This document shows positions 46,767 through 55,890 of a stretch of DNA of 64,000 nt, piece by piece. The notes below the pieces were generated by a model. The model was not told where the DNA came from and did not search any database. It worked only from the letters and a program-made list of their open reading frames with translations. The translations under genes and the position numbers were made by a program. The stretch covers positions 62,001 through 126,000 of the forward strand of contig CAWAUO010000013.1 of the NCBI GenBank assembly GCA_963785245.1, in the 5' to 3' direction. This DNA comes from JAHEEL01 sp963785245 (GTDB lineage: Bacteria > Actinomycetota > Acidimicrobiia > Spongiisociales > UBA5794). How positions within the stretch are numbered: position 1 is the stretch's first letter; every line of letters begins with the position of its first letter.

Positions 46767-46803
46767 CAATCTAACTGATATCGTCACATCGATCAACTTC
46801 GAT
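46765..46803. promoter_or_regulatory. candidate ArsR operator region
   Basis: The arsR-arsM spacer holds ATCGA-N6-TCGAT at 46788-46803 and ATCA-N7-TGAT at 46765-46779. The AT-rich dyads lie next to both gene starts and could let one ArsR dimer control both directions. Confidence 0.45.
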
Positions 46804-46816
46804 ATGAGGAGCCGCC

Positions 46817-47554
46817 GTGCCCACCAACATGAACCTTCGCGAGACCGTACGTGACCGCTATGCCGACGCGGCCCGCAAGGCCGGCTCTTCCTGCTGTTCG
46901 AGCGACTACGACGCCGAAACCGACGACTTCGGCCGGGACCTCTACCCGGCGCAGGACCTGATCGACGTTCCCGCCGGTGCTTCGGACGCCAGCCTCGGAT
47001 GCGGGAATCCCACGGCCGTCGCCGAACTCATGGAAGGCGAGACCGTGCTCGACCTCGGTTCGGGTGCCGGCATCGACGTCCTCCTCTCAGCCAAGCGAGT
47101 CGGCCCCTCAGGGTTCGTGTACGGCATCGACATGACCGATGAGATGCTCGACCTTGCTCGGAAGCACGCCGCCGAGTCTGAAGCCACCAACGTCGAGTTT
47201 CGCAAGGGGTACATCGAGGACATCCCCCTCGACGACGGAGCGGTCGACGTGGTCATCTCGAACTGCGTGATCAATCTGTCAGCCGACAAGCCAAGCGTCT
47301 TCGCCGAGATGGCCCGGGTACTGCGCGCCGGCGGCCGACTCGGGATCAGCGACGTCGTTGCCGACGACGGACTAACCGCCGATGAGCGGCGCGAGCGGGG
47401 AAGTTGGGTCGGCTGCATCGCCGGTGCGCTGAGCTTCTCCGAGTACGCCGACGGTTTGACCGACGCCGGATTCGGGTCGATCGAGATCGTCCCCACGAAG
47501 AGCGTCGCCGACGGGATGCACTCCGCGATCGTTCGAGCCGTCAAGCCGGCGTAG
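46817..47554 (+). CDS. arsM: arsenite S-adenosylmethionine methyltransferase
   Basis: 245 aa, methylates As(III) using SAM. SAM site VLDLGSGAGIDVLLSAKRV. Arsenic-binding Cys candidates are in SSCCSS, SLGCGNPTA, SNCVINLS and WVGCIAGAL, all at the family positions. GTG start six bases after GAGGAG. Divergent from arsR; there is no arsenate reductase or efflux gene beside it, so methylation may be the local detox route. Confidence 0.93.
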   Translation: MPTNMNLRETVRDRYADAARKAGSSCCSSDYDAETDDFGRDLYPAQDLIDVPAGASDASLGCGNPTAVAELMEGETVLDLGSGAGIDVLLSAKRVGPSGFVYGIDMTDEMLDLARKHAAESEATNVEFRKGYIEDIPLDDGAVDVVISNCVINLSADKPSVFAEMARVLRAGGRLGISDVVADDGLTADERRERGSWVGCIAGALSFSEYADGLTDAGFGSIEIVPTKSVADGMHSAIVRAVKPA

Positions 47555-47581
47555 GGCACCCGGATCGCGGCCGATGATTCG

Positions 47582-49210
47582 TCAGTCGGGCCGAGTCGGC
47601 ACTTCTCCGTAGTACTCGGCCAGCCGCTCCTCGGCCTGCTCACCGAATAGGATCTCGGCCGCTTCGTGGAGCCCGGGCGATGTCCGGACTTCTTCCTCCG
47701 GGATCACCTGCGTGATCTTCGAGCGACGGCGCAGGAAATCTTCGAGCTTCGTGACCATCTCGGTCTCGGCAGCGAGGTACAACTCGACGCGGAGGTAGTC
47801 GGCGCTCTTGATGATGTCCTCACCCATGGTCGGGTCCTGTCGAATCTCGTCCAGCATCTCGAACGCACGCCTTCCGTATCGGCGCCAGAGGCGGTCGGAG
47901 AGCGGTTCGACGTCAGGCTTGTTTCGCAGATCGTCAAGGCCCATCAGCCGGGCCTGCCGGTAGAACTCTTCGCGGGTGGCCTTCGCCGGCTCGCCGTACC
48001 AAGAGTGCGTGTCCTTCTCGAGCGGCACACCGAGGGCCTCGACCTCATCGGCGACTTCCTCCCCGACGTTCAGGCAGTCGGTCAACTTGCCGCCGAAGAT
48101 CGAGATCACACTCCGATTGACGTCGGTCTCGATCTCGTGCTTCCGCGAGAGCTTCGTCCACTCGACGTCCTTGCCATCGCCGCCTCCCGAACCGACCACG
48201 AGAGGCCGGACACCGCTGCGATCGGCGATGATGTCGTCTCGGGTCAGGGGATGTTCGAGATCGAGTCGACTATTGATCTGATCCAGCAGGAAGTCGCGAT
48301 CCTCATCATCAACCTCCGTGAACGGAGTGTCGACACGCGTGTCGGTCGTCCCGATCACGGAACGGCGACCCATCGGGATGACGTAGAAGAGCCGCTGCGT
48401 GTCGTCGTAGAACGCGAGTACCCGATGGTTCGGCGTGATTTGCGGAACGATGAGGTGGATGCCCTTCGAGTAGACGATCCGGTGGTCGGTCCGCACATCC
48501 AGATCGAAGTTGACAGCGTCGACGAACGGTCCGGCAGCATTGACGACGACCCGGGCCGAGCACGTGAACGCATCGCCGCCGCCGTCGACGTCGTTGAGTG
48601 TGACCGTCCAACGGCTCCCCTCCCGCTCCGCGTCGACGACCTCGACGTAGTTCGCCACCGTCGCTCCGACCTCGATCGCCGATCGCACAAACCCAAACAC
48701 GAATCGGGAATCGTTGTCCGGGAGATAGGCGTCGTAGTACTCGATGCCTCCGATCGAGTTGTCGGTACGAACGACGGGTTCGAGGGCCTTGACGTCCTCC
48801 GCGCTGAGGAGGGAGGGGCGGTGGGTTCGGAAGCCGCCGATGCCCCAGTATGCCGCTGCTCCGAGCGCCGCCAGCCACGTCGGGTGCGGTGACCCCTCGT
48901 CGAGCGCAGCGAGGAACGGGATCTGTTTGATGTTGTCCGGATAGGACTTGATCAGCCGATTCCTCGAAACACAGAGCTTGCGCACCAGCGGGATCTCGTA
49001 TCCCTCGAGGTACTTGAAGCCACCCCACACAAGGTTCGACGATGCCTGGCTGGTGAAGCTACCAAAGTCGCCGCGATCGACCAGCGCCACCTTGGCGCCG
49101 CGGCCGGCGAGGACCGCTGCCGATACGGCGCCGTTGATACCTCCGCCGACGATGAGCACGTCGAACGAACCATCCTTGAGCTTTGCGAGAGCAGTGTTTC
49201 GAAGAGCCAT
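47582..49210 (-). CDS. glpD: FAD-dependent glycerol-3-phosphate dehydrogenase
   Basis: 542 aa, oxidises glycerol-3-phosphate to dihydroxyacetone phosphate and passes electrons to the quinone pool from the inner membrane face. FAD site VLIVGGGINGAVSAAVLAGR, then SQASSNLVWGGFKYLEG, VVNAAGPFVD, GRRSVIGTTDTRVDTPF and SIFGGKLTDCLNVGEEVADE, all GlpD/GlpA-like. The C-terminal helical domain is present and there is no BFD iron-sulfur extension. Stand-alone, no glpF/glpK nearby. Confidence 0.92.
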   Translation of the reverse strand: MALRNTALAKLKDGSFDVLIVGGGINGAVSAAVLAGRGAKVALVDRGDFGSFTSQASSNLVWGGFKYLEGYEIPLVRKLCVSRNRLIKSYPDNIKQIPFLAALDEGSPHPTWLAALGAAAYWGIGGFRTHRPSLLSAEDVKALEPVVRTDNSIGGIEYYDAYLPDNDSRFVFGFVRSAIEVGATVANYVEVVDAEREGSRWTVTLNDVDGGGDAFTCSARVVVNAAGPFVDAVNFDLDVRTDHRIVYSKGIHLIVPQITPNHRVLAFYDDTQRLFYVIPMGRRSVIGTTDTRVDTPFTEVDDEDRDFLLDQINSRLDLEHPLTRDDIIADRSGVRPLVVGSGGGDGKDVEWTKLSRKHEIETDVNRSVISIFGGKLTDCLNVGEEVADEVEALGVPLEKDTHSWYGEPAKATREEFYRQARLMGLDDLRNKPDVEPLSDRLWRRYGRRAFEMLDEIRQDPTMGEDIIKSADYLRVELYLAAETEMVTKLEDFLRRRSKITQVIPEEEVRTSPGLHEAAEILFGEQAEERLAEYYGEVPTRPD

Positions 49211-49313
49211 ACCGCGATGCTAACTACGCTCCGCCGGGCCGAAACCGACAGGTGAGGGTTGACCGTCGCCAAGCGACCACAGAGGTCTCGTCATCAGGGA
49301 ACGGACTCGATCA

Positions 49314-49748
49314 ATGCAAGACCGAACCGCGAAGCACCTCTCGGCGCTTCATCGCGTCATGTACCGCACCACTCGCGGCATCGTGGGACGGCGCCTCGTC
49401 GACAACGACATATGCCTGTTGACGACGACCGGCCGCCGCACCGGCAAGCAGCACACCGTCCCGCTCCTCTACTTGAGAGACAAGAGCCGGATCGTCGTAA
49501 TCGCATCGTGGGGCGGACGCGATCAGCATCCGGAGTGGTACCTCAATCTGCGCGACCATCCCGCAGCATCGGTCCAGGTGCTCGGAGATCGCTGGCCGGT
49601 CCGGGCGAGAACGGCCGATGCCGAGGAGCGCGCTACCTGGTGGCCGCGCGTGCTCGAGGCCTACGACGGCTACGCCGAGTACGAGTCACGAACCGAACGC
49701 GAGATCCCCGTGGTGTTCCTCGACCCGAACCCGACGATGAGCGAGTGA
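49314..49748 (+). CDS. F420-dependent (Ddn-like, DUF385) oxidoreductase
   Basis: 144 aa split-barrel protein of the deazaflavin-dependent nitroreductase family. Landmarks: LLTTTGRRTGKQHTVPLLYL, IVVIASWGGRDQHPEWYLNL, VQVLGDRWPVRARTA and YDGYAEYESRTEREIPVVFL. It implies cofactor F420 in this organism. ATG 49314 is the only sensible start. The substrate (quinone or nitro compound) is unknown. Confidence 0.92.
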   Translation: MQDRTAKHLSALHRVMYRTTRGIVGRRLVDNDICLLTTTGRRTGKQHTVPLLYLRDKSRIVVIASWGGRDQHPEWYLNLRDHPAASVQVLGDRWPVRARTADAEERATWWPRVLEAYDGYAEYESRTEREIPVVFLDPNPTMSE

Positions 49749-49829
49749 TCCGGATGCGACACCGGGCCGCCAGGCGGGGACCCCGCTCGACGACCCGGCA
49801 TGCTTCGTAGGCCGAGTTCGATGGTTGGA

Positions 49830-50335
49830 CTAGGCAGCGGCCTCGTCGGCGTCGCTCTTGGTGATCAGCATGACCAGACCACCGATCGCCACCATCGCCG
49901 TTCCGGCCATGAGCGCGTAAAAGCCGGCTCCGACAGACACGGTGAACGCGGCCGGGATCATTCCCCCTTCGACAGCCTTCGCGAGTCCGCCCTGCAAGAT
50001 CTCGGCATCGTCACTCGCCTCGAAGTACTTGATGATGGCGTAGACCAACAGCGCCACACCGATGATCGTCATACCGAGCGCGTATGGCATCGCCTCAACG
50101 GACGTGAGCGGCGGCATGAATGCAAACGCCACGACGGCGATGATCGCAATCACGACAACCACCTGAACCCAGGTATCCAAGCCCCCCAGATCGTCGGAAC
50201 CCCGTCCGGGAAGTCTGGGCTGGCCTCACTGAGCGCCGGAAGCAACTCCTCGGCGTCGGTCGCAACGCCCTTGGTGAACAACGCCACCAGACCGAGCACG
50301 ACACCGAACAGGGTCCAGATTCTGGCCCAATACAC
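49830..50335 (-). pseudogene. four-helix membrane protein split by a frameshift at a six-C run
   Basis: GTG 50335 (after GAGGGAG) begins VYWARIWTLFGVVLGLVALF and runs to GVPTIWG, then stops shortly after. Another frame from 50180 continues LDTWVQVVVVIAIIAVVAF through three more helices to DADEAAA at 49830. The switch falls on CCCCCC at 50182-50187. A one-base change there joins the frames into one ~167-aa tetraspan protein. Family unknown. Homopolymer length error or slippage is more likely than true loss. Confidence 0.7.
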
Positions 50336-50521
50336 GGGATCTCCCTCTCTCGTCCCACGACGAGCGGAGAGATGCGGATGCTCCCGCTTCAACCGGAACC
50401 GGCCTGCGTGATGCGACCGACCCATTTCGGCGCCGCGGCCTCAAGGTATGCGGGAACCGCTCCGATGAGACCGAAGAAGGAATCGGAGCGACGCGTCTCC
50501 GTTCCTCTTGACCCATTGGGG

Positions 50522-50537
50522 CCTCCCGGGCGGGAGG
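50522..50537. other. perfect hairpin in leader of secreted repeat protein
   Basis: CCTCCCG-GG-CGGGAGG, seven-base stem with a two-base central GG, 37 bases upstream of the ATG at 50574. It could be a leader structure or palindromic binding site. Confidence 0.5.
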
Positions 50538-50573
50538 GGAATGCCGGCGCTTCGCCAACACGGTGAGGTGAAG

Positions 50574-51827
50574 ATGCAACACGCAATCACACGGTCCAGG
50601 GTCATGCCTGTCCTCTTGATGACGGTCGGATTGATCCTCGGATCCCTGACCGCACCCGCGACGGCTACCGAGGGGGGCGGCGACGATGTCGACTCGGTTC
50701 GGGCACAGGCTGTGAGCACGATCGACTACAAGACCGGTCTCCTCACCGACTTGAAGAACGACAACGACAATGCCGACCGCAAGGCCGAGTACGACAAGGG
50801 CATCAGCCAACTCATCCGCCTTCGCGGCGATGCTGCCGCCTCAGACAACATCGACGCCTTGCGCTCCATGGACGCGCAGGCGCACGAGATCTACCAATCC
50901 ACGAAGGCGCGTGCCGCCGCCGTCGGCCAGACCGACGCGGACAAAATCGCCGAGATGCGCAAGGCTGCGCTCGACACCATCAACTACAAGCTCGGCATCT
51001 TCCGCGAGGCCAAGGCCAAGACCGCCAACACCTCACACCAGGGGATCTACGAGAGTTCCGTCCTCGACCTCGAGGCACTGAAGGCCGCCGCCGAGAAGAG
51101 CGATGACATTGGCGCACTCAAGGAGATGAAGGCCCAGGCCCACAAGATCTACGACCGGACCAAGGCGCAGATCGCCGAAGCGGGCGGTGAAGAGGGCGCC
51201 AAGAAGGAAGAGACGGAGAAGCCCAAGGAGAAGGAGAAGACGAAGGCCGAACTCGAAGCCGAGGCACTCGCCAAGGCCAGGCGTTCAACACTGCGTCTGA
51301 TCGAACACAAGCTGTCCATCTTCACCCATGCCGCGGAGGCGACGAAGAACCCGGTGGTTGCGGCCGTCTATGTCGATGCCGCCAAGCAGATCGCAGGCCT
51401 CGTTGACGGTGCGAAGAAGGCCGGAAGTGTCGGAGCGCTGCGTGACATCGACGAGAAGGTCATGACGATCTATGACGACGCGAAGGACGCGGTCTCCGGG
51501 TCGCACGGCAAGCCCGAGTGGCAGCCATCGGAGGCGATGATCGCTCATGTTGCCGGCATCAGCGGCGTCATCGACCGTCTCGACGAGTTCGTCAAGAGCA
51601 CCACCGACGAGAGCCCCGACACGGCCGCGGCGGTTGCCAAGGCAGCCGACAAGGTGCGAGCTGAGATCGACGATGTGCAGGCCGCAGCCGAGACCGGCAA
51701 CAAACTCGACGGATCGTGGGACGACCTGAAGACGGCCATCCACACCTACCGGAAGGCGCTCGCCAACCATGTCGTCGCGGTCACCGGAGGTCCGGGTTGC
51801 GTGAATGGTTGGCATCTCCCCGCATAG
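50574..51827 (+). CDS. secreted helical protein with three ~75-residue repeats
   Basis: 417 aa. Signal peptide MQHAITRSRVMPVLLMTVGL then cleavage near ATATEG. Three homologous helical units can be read: one with STIDYKTGLLTDLKN ... AQAHEIYQSTKA, one with DTINYKLGIFREAKA ... AQAHKIYDRTKA, and one with RLIEHKLSIFTHAAE ... DEKVMTIYDDAKD. A Lys/Glu coiled-coil linker lies between units 2 and 3, and a further helical region is at the C-terminus. No known family. GAGGTGAAG directly precedes the ATG. Possibly an envelope scaffold. Confidence 0.8.
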   Translation: MQHAITRSRVMPVLLMTVGLILGSLTAPATATEGGGDDVDSVRAQAVSTIDYKTGLLTDLKNDNDNADRKAEYDKGISQLIRLRGDAAASDNIDALRSMDAQAHEIYQSTKARAAAVGQTDADKIAEMRKAALDTINYKLGIFREAKAKTANTSHQGIYESSVLDLEALKAAAEKSDDIGALKEMKAQAHKIYDRTKAQIAEAGGEEGAKKEETEKPKEKEKTKAELEAEALAKARRSTLRLIEHKLSIFTHAAEATKNPVVAAVYVDAAKQIAGLVDGAKKAGSVGALRDIDEKVMTIYDDAKDAVSGSHGKPEWQPSEAMIAHVAGISGVIDRLDEFVKSTTDESPDTAAAVAKAADKVRAEIDDVQAAAETGNKLDGSWDDLKTAIHTYRKALANHVVAVTGGPGCVNGWHLPA

Positions 51828-52019
51828 ACCGGCCAGCGGCGTTCGGCGTCTGACCCTTCGCCGAAGGCGCAGACAAGCAACGGAACGTCCCCCCGTCCTC
51901 CCTCGGGGGAAGTTTCGACGTGGCAGCCGGAGCAAGATCGTGGCCGGCGTGGGCACTCCCGTCGGTTCGGCAGAGGTAGCATCGCGCCGTCATCAACACC
52001 GCAGAGCAAGGAGCCTCTG

Positions 52020-53189
52020 ATGAGGATTGTCGTGTTGGGCGGAGCGGGCAAGATGGGCGCCATCGCTGTCGAAGACCTCGTGGTGAATCCGCGGGTCGAC
52101 GCAGTGACTCTCGCCGACCGCGACATGGAGGGTTCCGCCGCCATCGCTGAGTATCTCGACAGCCCGAAACTGTCGATCGCGGAGTCCGACCTCAACGACC
52201 ACGCCGCCCTCGTGGCGCTACTCGAATCGGCCGATGCCTGCGTCAACGCAACCGTGTACTACACGAACCTGAAGGTGATGGAGGCCTGCATCGAGGCCGG
52301 CACGCACTACACCGACATGGGCGGCCTATTCCACGGGACGCTCAGACAGTTGGAGTTGAGCAATCGTTTCGCCGAAGCAGGGATCAGCGCAGTGCTCGGC
52401 ATGGGGTCGGCCCCGGGAGCCCCGAACATCCTCGCTCGATACGCTGCCGATCGCCTCGACACCATCGACGCGATCAAGATCTACGACGGGGTCAAGCCGC
52501 CCCCGCCGGGAACGGTGAAGTTCACCTATGCAGTCCCGACGATCATCGACGAACTCACGCAGCAGCCAATGGTGTTCCGCGACGGCGAGTACATCGCCTG
52601 CGAACCGCTGACCGAATTCGAGGACTACCCGTTCGCTGGGTCTCTTGGCATTCTCCCCATGCACCTCTCCCTCCACTCGGAGGTGGCGACGCTGCCGGTC
52701 AGCTTTGCGGACAAGGGCGTGCGCGAGTGCTTCTTCAAGATCAACTACTGGGGCATGGACCCCGAGACGGTCGAGAAGGTACGCGTCCTAGCCGACTTCG
52801 GCTTCGACGCACCGGACCCGATCAACGTGCGCGGCGCCCAAGTGTCCCCTCGGGACTTCACGATCGAGATGATGGGCGGGTTCGTCCCGTCGGCGATCGA
52901 CATGCTCACCACACCGCCGAACGAACCAGGCGATCTTGCGAAGGAGATCGTCTCCGAAGTGAGCGGAACCGCCGACGGTGAACCGGTGACCTACCGGATG
53001 GGCATGCTGACCCACAAGGGCGCCCTCCCAACCGGCGTTCTCCCCGCACGCGGCTCCGTCTGGCAAGCCGCAGGAAGGGTCGCCCCGGGCGTGCACCCCC
53101 CAGAACTCGCCTTCGACCCCGAACCGTTCCTCAAAGAACTAGAAGAACGAGACATCACCACCGAAGTAACGGTCACCAGGAGCCTCTAG
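52020..53189 (+). CDS. saccharopine dehydrogenase-like oxidoreductase
   Basis: 389 aa. N-terminal Rossmann site MRIVVLGGAGKMGAIAVEDL, then CVNATVYYTNLKVMEACIEA and HYTDMGGLFHGT, typical of the saccharopine dehydrogenase/LYS9-like family. The C-terminal catalytic domain is divergent and suggests a lineage-specific substrate, so amino-acid metabolism is only a guess. AAGGAG precedes the ATG. The gene stands alone, ending before a dispersed repeat. Confidence 0.85.
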   Translation: MRIVVLGGAGKMGAIAVEDLVVNPRVDAVTLADRDMEGSAAIAEYLDSPKLSIAESDLNDHAALVALLESADACVNATVYYTNLKVMEACIEAGTHYTDMGGLFHGTLRQLELSNRFAEAGISAVLGMGSAPGAPNILARYAADRLDTIDAIKIYDGVKPPPPGTVKFTYAVPTIIDELTQQPMVFRDGEYIACEPLTEFEDYPFAGSLGILPMHLSLHSEVATLPVSFADKGVRECFFKINYWGMDPETVEKVRVLADFGFDAPDPINVRGAQVSPRDFTIEMMGGFVPSAIDMLTTPPNEPGDLAKEIVSEVSGTADGEPVTYRMGMLTHKGALPTGVLPARGSVWQAAGRVAPGVHPPELAFDPEPFLKELEERDITTEVTVTRSL

Positions 53190-53200
53190 GGAAGATCACG

Positions 53201-53273
53201 GTCTTTCACCTCTCCCACGCAGTGGGGGAGGCGCGAGCATCGGTCGCTCGGCCGGAGCGCAACGGAGTTGGCT
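53201..53273 (-). repeat. dispersed ~75-bp intergenic repeat, copy 4 (inverted, diverged)
   Basis: The most diverged of the four copies, same orientation as 15850. It keeps CTCTCCCACGCAGTGGGGGA GGCGCGAGCA and CGGAGCGCAACGGAG. It lies between the saccharopine-dehydrogenase-like gene and the secreted protein end. Confidence 0.7.
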
Positions 53274-53323
53274 CTGGGGGCTTGCATGCTGGGAATGAGA
53301 TCCGCCGCGTCCCGACCGGTCCC

Positions 53324-54142
53324 CTACGGCTCGAGGACGCCCTGAACCTCGTCGACGTCGTACGCACGGTTCACGGTTCGATTGAGCGTGCCGAGATCGA
53401 TCCATGCACCGCCGATCCGATAGCTGCCCGACCAGGTGAACGTCACCGTGATCGGATACGCCCCGAGGGTCGGATGGCAGTTCCCGCCGGACGGATGCTC
53501 CCGCCGATACTCCGGGTCGCACGTCTTCGTCGTGTAGGTGTGGGTCGCTGTACCGGACGGATGCGCCGTCGCCTCCGCAGGTTCATACCTCCCTGCGGTT
53601 CCGTCACCCCAATCAACGGACAGCGATGCGACCGTAGCCTGCACCTCCATCGTCCGTCCGTCGGGCAGGATCTCGGTGTGGGTGATATCGGCCGGTTCGG
53701 ACGTAGCGAGGTAGGTGGGGAGACCCGTGATGCCGGCTGCGGGCGGTTCCAACGACGGATCCGGGATCGCGAGCGGGAACGACCGAAAGATCCGCCACGC
53801 CAGATCTGTCGAAGGATCGGCGACGACCGGGCAGACCGGCGTCGTCGTGACGATCCAGATGACGGTCGGATCATTCGCCGGATTCCACGCGTCGATGCCG
53901 CCAACGACCGGCGACCAGTAGTGACAGTCTCCGCCCGTGGCATCGGTGGACTCGTAGATGTAGCGGTTGGGGGGTCGTTCGCGGGGTGGGTCGGCGGTCG
54001 GCCCCGTGAAGCCGCCCGTGGCAGAGCAGTGAATCTCTCCAACGGGGTCATAGTGGCAGTCGTCGGCATAGCTACCAGCTGCCGGCCACCAGCTACCGGC
54101 CAGAAGCAGACCTAGGACGAGAGCGGATGCGGACCATCGCAT
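53324..54142 (-). CDS. secreted protein with PKD-like C-terminal region
   Basis: 272 aa. Signal MRWSASALVLGLLLAGSW. The mature part begins CHYDPVGEIHCSATGG and has several Cys pairs. The C-terminal half contains VDWGDGTAG and ATHTYTTKTCD, the D-W-G-D-G ... H-x-Y pattern of PKD-like folds. Family function unknown; surface interaction is likely. ATG 54142 follows GGGGAGGG. Its first 31 bases overlap the end of the upstream lipoprotein gene, suggesting coupling. Confidence 0.78.
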   Translation of the reverse strand: MRWSASALVLGLLLAGSWWPAAGSYADDCHYDPVGEIHCSATGGFTGPTADPPRERPPNRYIYESTDATGGDCHYWSPVVGGIDAWNPANDPTVIWIVTTTPVCPVVADPSTDLAWRIFRSFPLAIPDPSLEPPAAGITGLPTYLATSEPADITHTEILPDGRTMEVQATVASLSVDWGDGTAGRYEPAEATAHPSGTATHTYTTKTCDPEYRREHPSGGNCHPTLGAYPITVTFTWSGSYRIGGAWIDLGTLNRTVNRAYDVDEVQGVLEP

Positions 54143-54660
54143 GCCCAACCCTCCCCAACATAGGAGAACCCCCAACGGTCACCGACAAGCTCAATCACCA
54201 CTGTCCTGTCGCCTGCACCATCGGGACCGAGAGCGGCGGTCGCATCGGTAGATACAAGAGCAGCAACACATGTCGATTCGTCCGCAACCACATCAATGAC
54301 CTCCACCTCCGGCTCGGCCGGTGGAGCGACGAACTCAACCAGGTCGAGCACACTCATGCTGCGGGTCATGTACTCGGGGTTGGCGAAGAGGGCCTGGAAG
54401 GCTTCGCGGTCGCCTTCGTAGAGGGCGTGGAGGCGCCGCTCCTCGAGGTCTTGGAAGATCGCCTCGATCTCCGTCCGACGGTCCAGCGTCGTCGTCGTTG
54501 CCACCGTCGTCGTGGGGGTAGCCGGAAGCGCGGTGGTCGTCGACGTGGTCGTAGGCGTCGAGGACGGTGTCGTGGCCGGGGTCCCGTCGGTGGTGCACGC
54601 GGCGACAGCGACCGTGAAAACGGCCACTGTCGCGAGCTTCCCCCTCATGCTCGACACCAT
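54112..54660 (-). CDS. lipoprotein with NTF2-like domain
   Basis: 182 aa. The signal MRGKLATVAVFTVAVAACTT has a lipobox (VAAC), then a long Thr/Pro linker. The domain begins IEAIFQDLEERRLHALYEGD and FQALFANPEYM, typical of small NTF2-like lipoproteins, and has a Cys pair (STCVAAL, GWACDGP). The start is ATG 54660 or 54648; no strong ribosome binding site decides it. It overlaps the downstream secreted-protein start by 31 bases. Function unknown. Confidence 0.75.
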   Translation of the reverse strand: MVSSMRGKLATVAVFTVAVAACTTDGTPATTPSSTPTTTSTTTALPATPTTTVATTTTLDRRTEIEAIFQDLEERRLHALYEGDREAFQALFANPEYMTRSMSVLDLVEFVAPPAEPEVEVIDVVADESTCVAALVSTDATAALGPDGAGDRTVVIELVGDRWGFSYVGEGWACDGPHPLSS

Positions 54661-54781
54661 ACGAAATCCGGAACGACCTTCATAGGGGACCGGTAGACAG
54701 TTTTTCCCGGTCTGCCTCCGTTCCAGATCAAGGGCCGTCTGGCCGGTGGCGACGATGGCGTGCAGAAGGCAGAATGGGGCC

Positions 54782-55786
54782 ATGCCGGCGAATCTGACGC
54801 CCGACTACAAGAAGGCCGAGGCCGCCTACAAGCGGGCCCGCGACCCGCAGGAGCGTCTGGAACTCCTCCGGGAGATGCACCGGACGATCCCCAAACACAA
54901 GGGGACCGAACACCTCCGCGCCGACATCAAGACGAAGATCAAGGAGCTCAACGACGAACTCGCCGGTCCAACGAAGGGCGGGGCTCGCAGCGGCCCTCCG
55001 ACGTTCATCCACCCGGACGGTGCGGCCCAGGTTGCGATCATCGGCCCGCCGAACACCGGCAAGTCGTCACTTCATGCGGCCCTCACAGGATCACACGCCC
55101 ATGTGGGCGCCTATCCGTTCACCACGTTGTACCCCGAGCCCGGGATGCTGACCATCGAAGACGCCGCCATCCAACTCGTTGATCTTCCACCGATCTCTTC
55201 GCAGCACCCGATTCCGTGGATCGGCAACACACTGCAGTCCGCCGACGGTGCGCTCTTCGTCATCGATCTCGGACAGCCGGGATGCGTGGAACAGATCGTG
55301 CAAGTTCGCGAATTGCTGGCTGAGCGCCGGGTCACGCTGGTCGGGAGCTGGGATCGGGCCGCCATCGACGGAGACGATCCGTTCGCCATTCGCATCCCAA
55401 CGCTGCTACTCGCGAACAAGGCAGACGCGATCCCCGACATCGAAGGCGACCTCGACGTCTGCCGGGAACTCGGCGAACTCCACTTCCCCACCATGGCCGT
55501 GTCGGCAACGACCGGTGATGGCCTTGCGGAGATCGGCCACTGGCTCTTCCGCAACCTCGAGATCGTGCGGGTATACACCAAAGTGCCGGGGAAGGAGCCG
55601 GACATGGATCGCCCGTATACGGTCCGCCACGGAGCGACGGTCGGCGATGTTTCGCTGCTCGTGCACCGGGACCTCGCAGCGTCGTTCCACCACGCCCGGA
55701 TCTGGGGCCGCGGCTCCTACGCCGGCCAGCAGGTTGGCAAGGAGCACATCGTCGAGGACGGCGACATCCTCGAAATCCACGCCTAA
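54782..55786 (+). CDS. TGS-domain GTPase (DRG/Obg-related)
   Basis: 334 aa. An N-terminal helical part (DYKKAEAAYKRARDPQERLE) precedes the G domain: G1 IIGPPNTGKSSL, switch YPFTTLYPEPGML, G3-like VDLPP (Pro in place of Gly) and G4 NKAD. The C-terminal TGS domain (~265-334) contains DRPYTVRHGATVGDVSLLVH. DRG-type GTPases act on ribosomes or RNA. ATG 54782 starts the homologous region. Divergent from the lipoprotein gene; the downstream spacer holds a 48-bp repeat. Confidence 0.9.
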   Translation: MPANLTPDYKKAEAAYKRARDPQERLELLREMHRTIPKHKGTEHLRADIKTKIKELNDELAGPTKGGARSGPPTFIHPDGAAQVAIIGPPNTGKSSLHAALTGSHAHVGAYPFTTLYPEPGMLTIEDAAIQLVDLPPISSQHPIPWIGNTLQSADGALFVIDLGQPGCVEQIVQVRELLAERRVTLVGSWDRAAIDGDDPFAIRIPTLLLANKADAIPDIEGDLDVCRELGELHFPTMAVSATTGDGLAEIGHWLFRNLEIVRVYTKVPGKEPDMDRPYTVRHGATVGDVSLLVHRDLAASFHHARIWGRGSYAGQQVGKEHIVEDGDILEIHA

Positions 55787-55792
55787 CGCTGC

Positions 55793-55840
55793 GAACCCAG
55801 GGTTCTCCACCTCGTATTTGACGCCGACAGCCCACAGAAT
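55793..55840 (-). repeat. 48-bp inverted repeat, left copy
   Basis: The reverse complement matches 57777-57824 at 44 of 48 bases by eye (shared end GGAGAACCCTGGGTTC). The pair frames the PfkB-fusion gene. Confidence 0.85.
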
Positions 55841-55890
55841 GAGGCCGGACCAGCGGCTTCGACCAGGGATGGCCATGGTACGGTCCCGCG

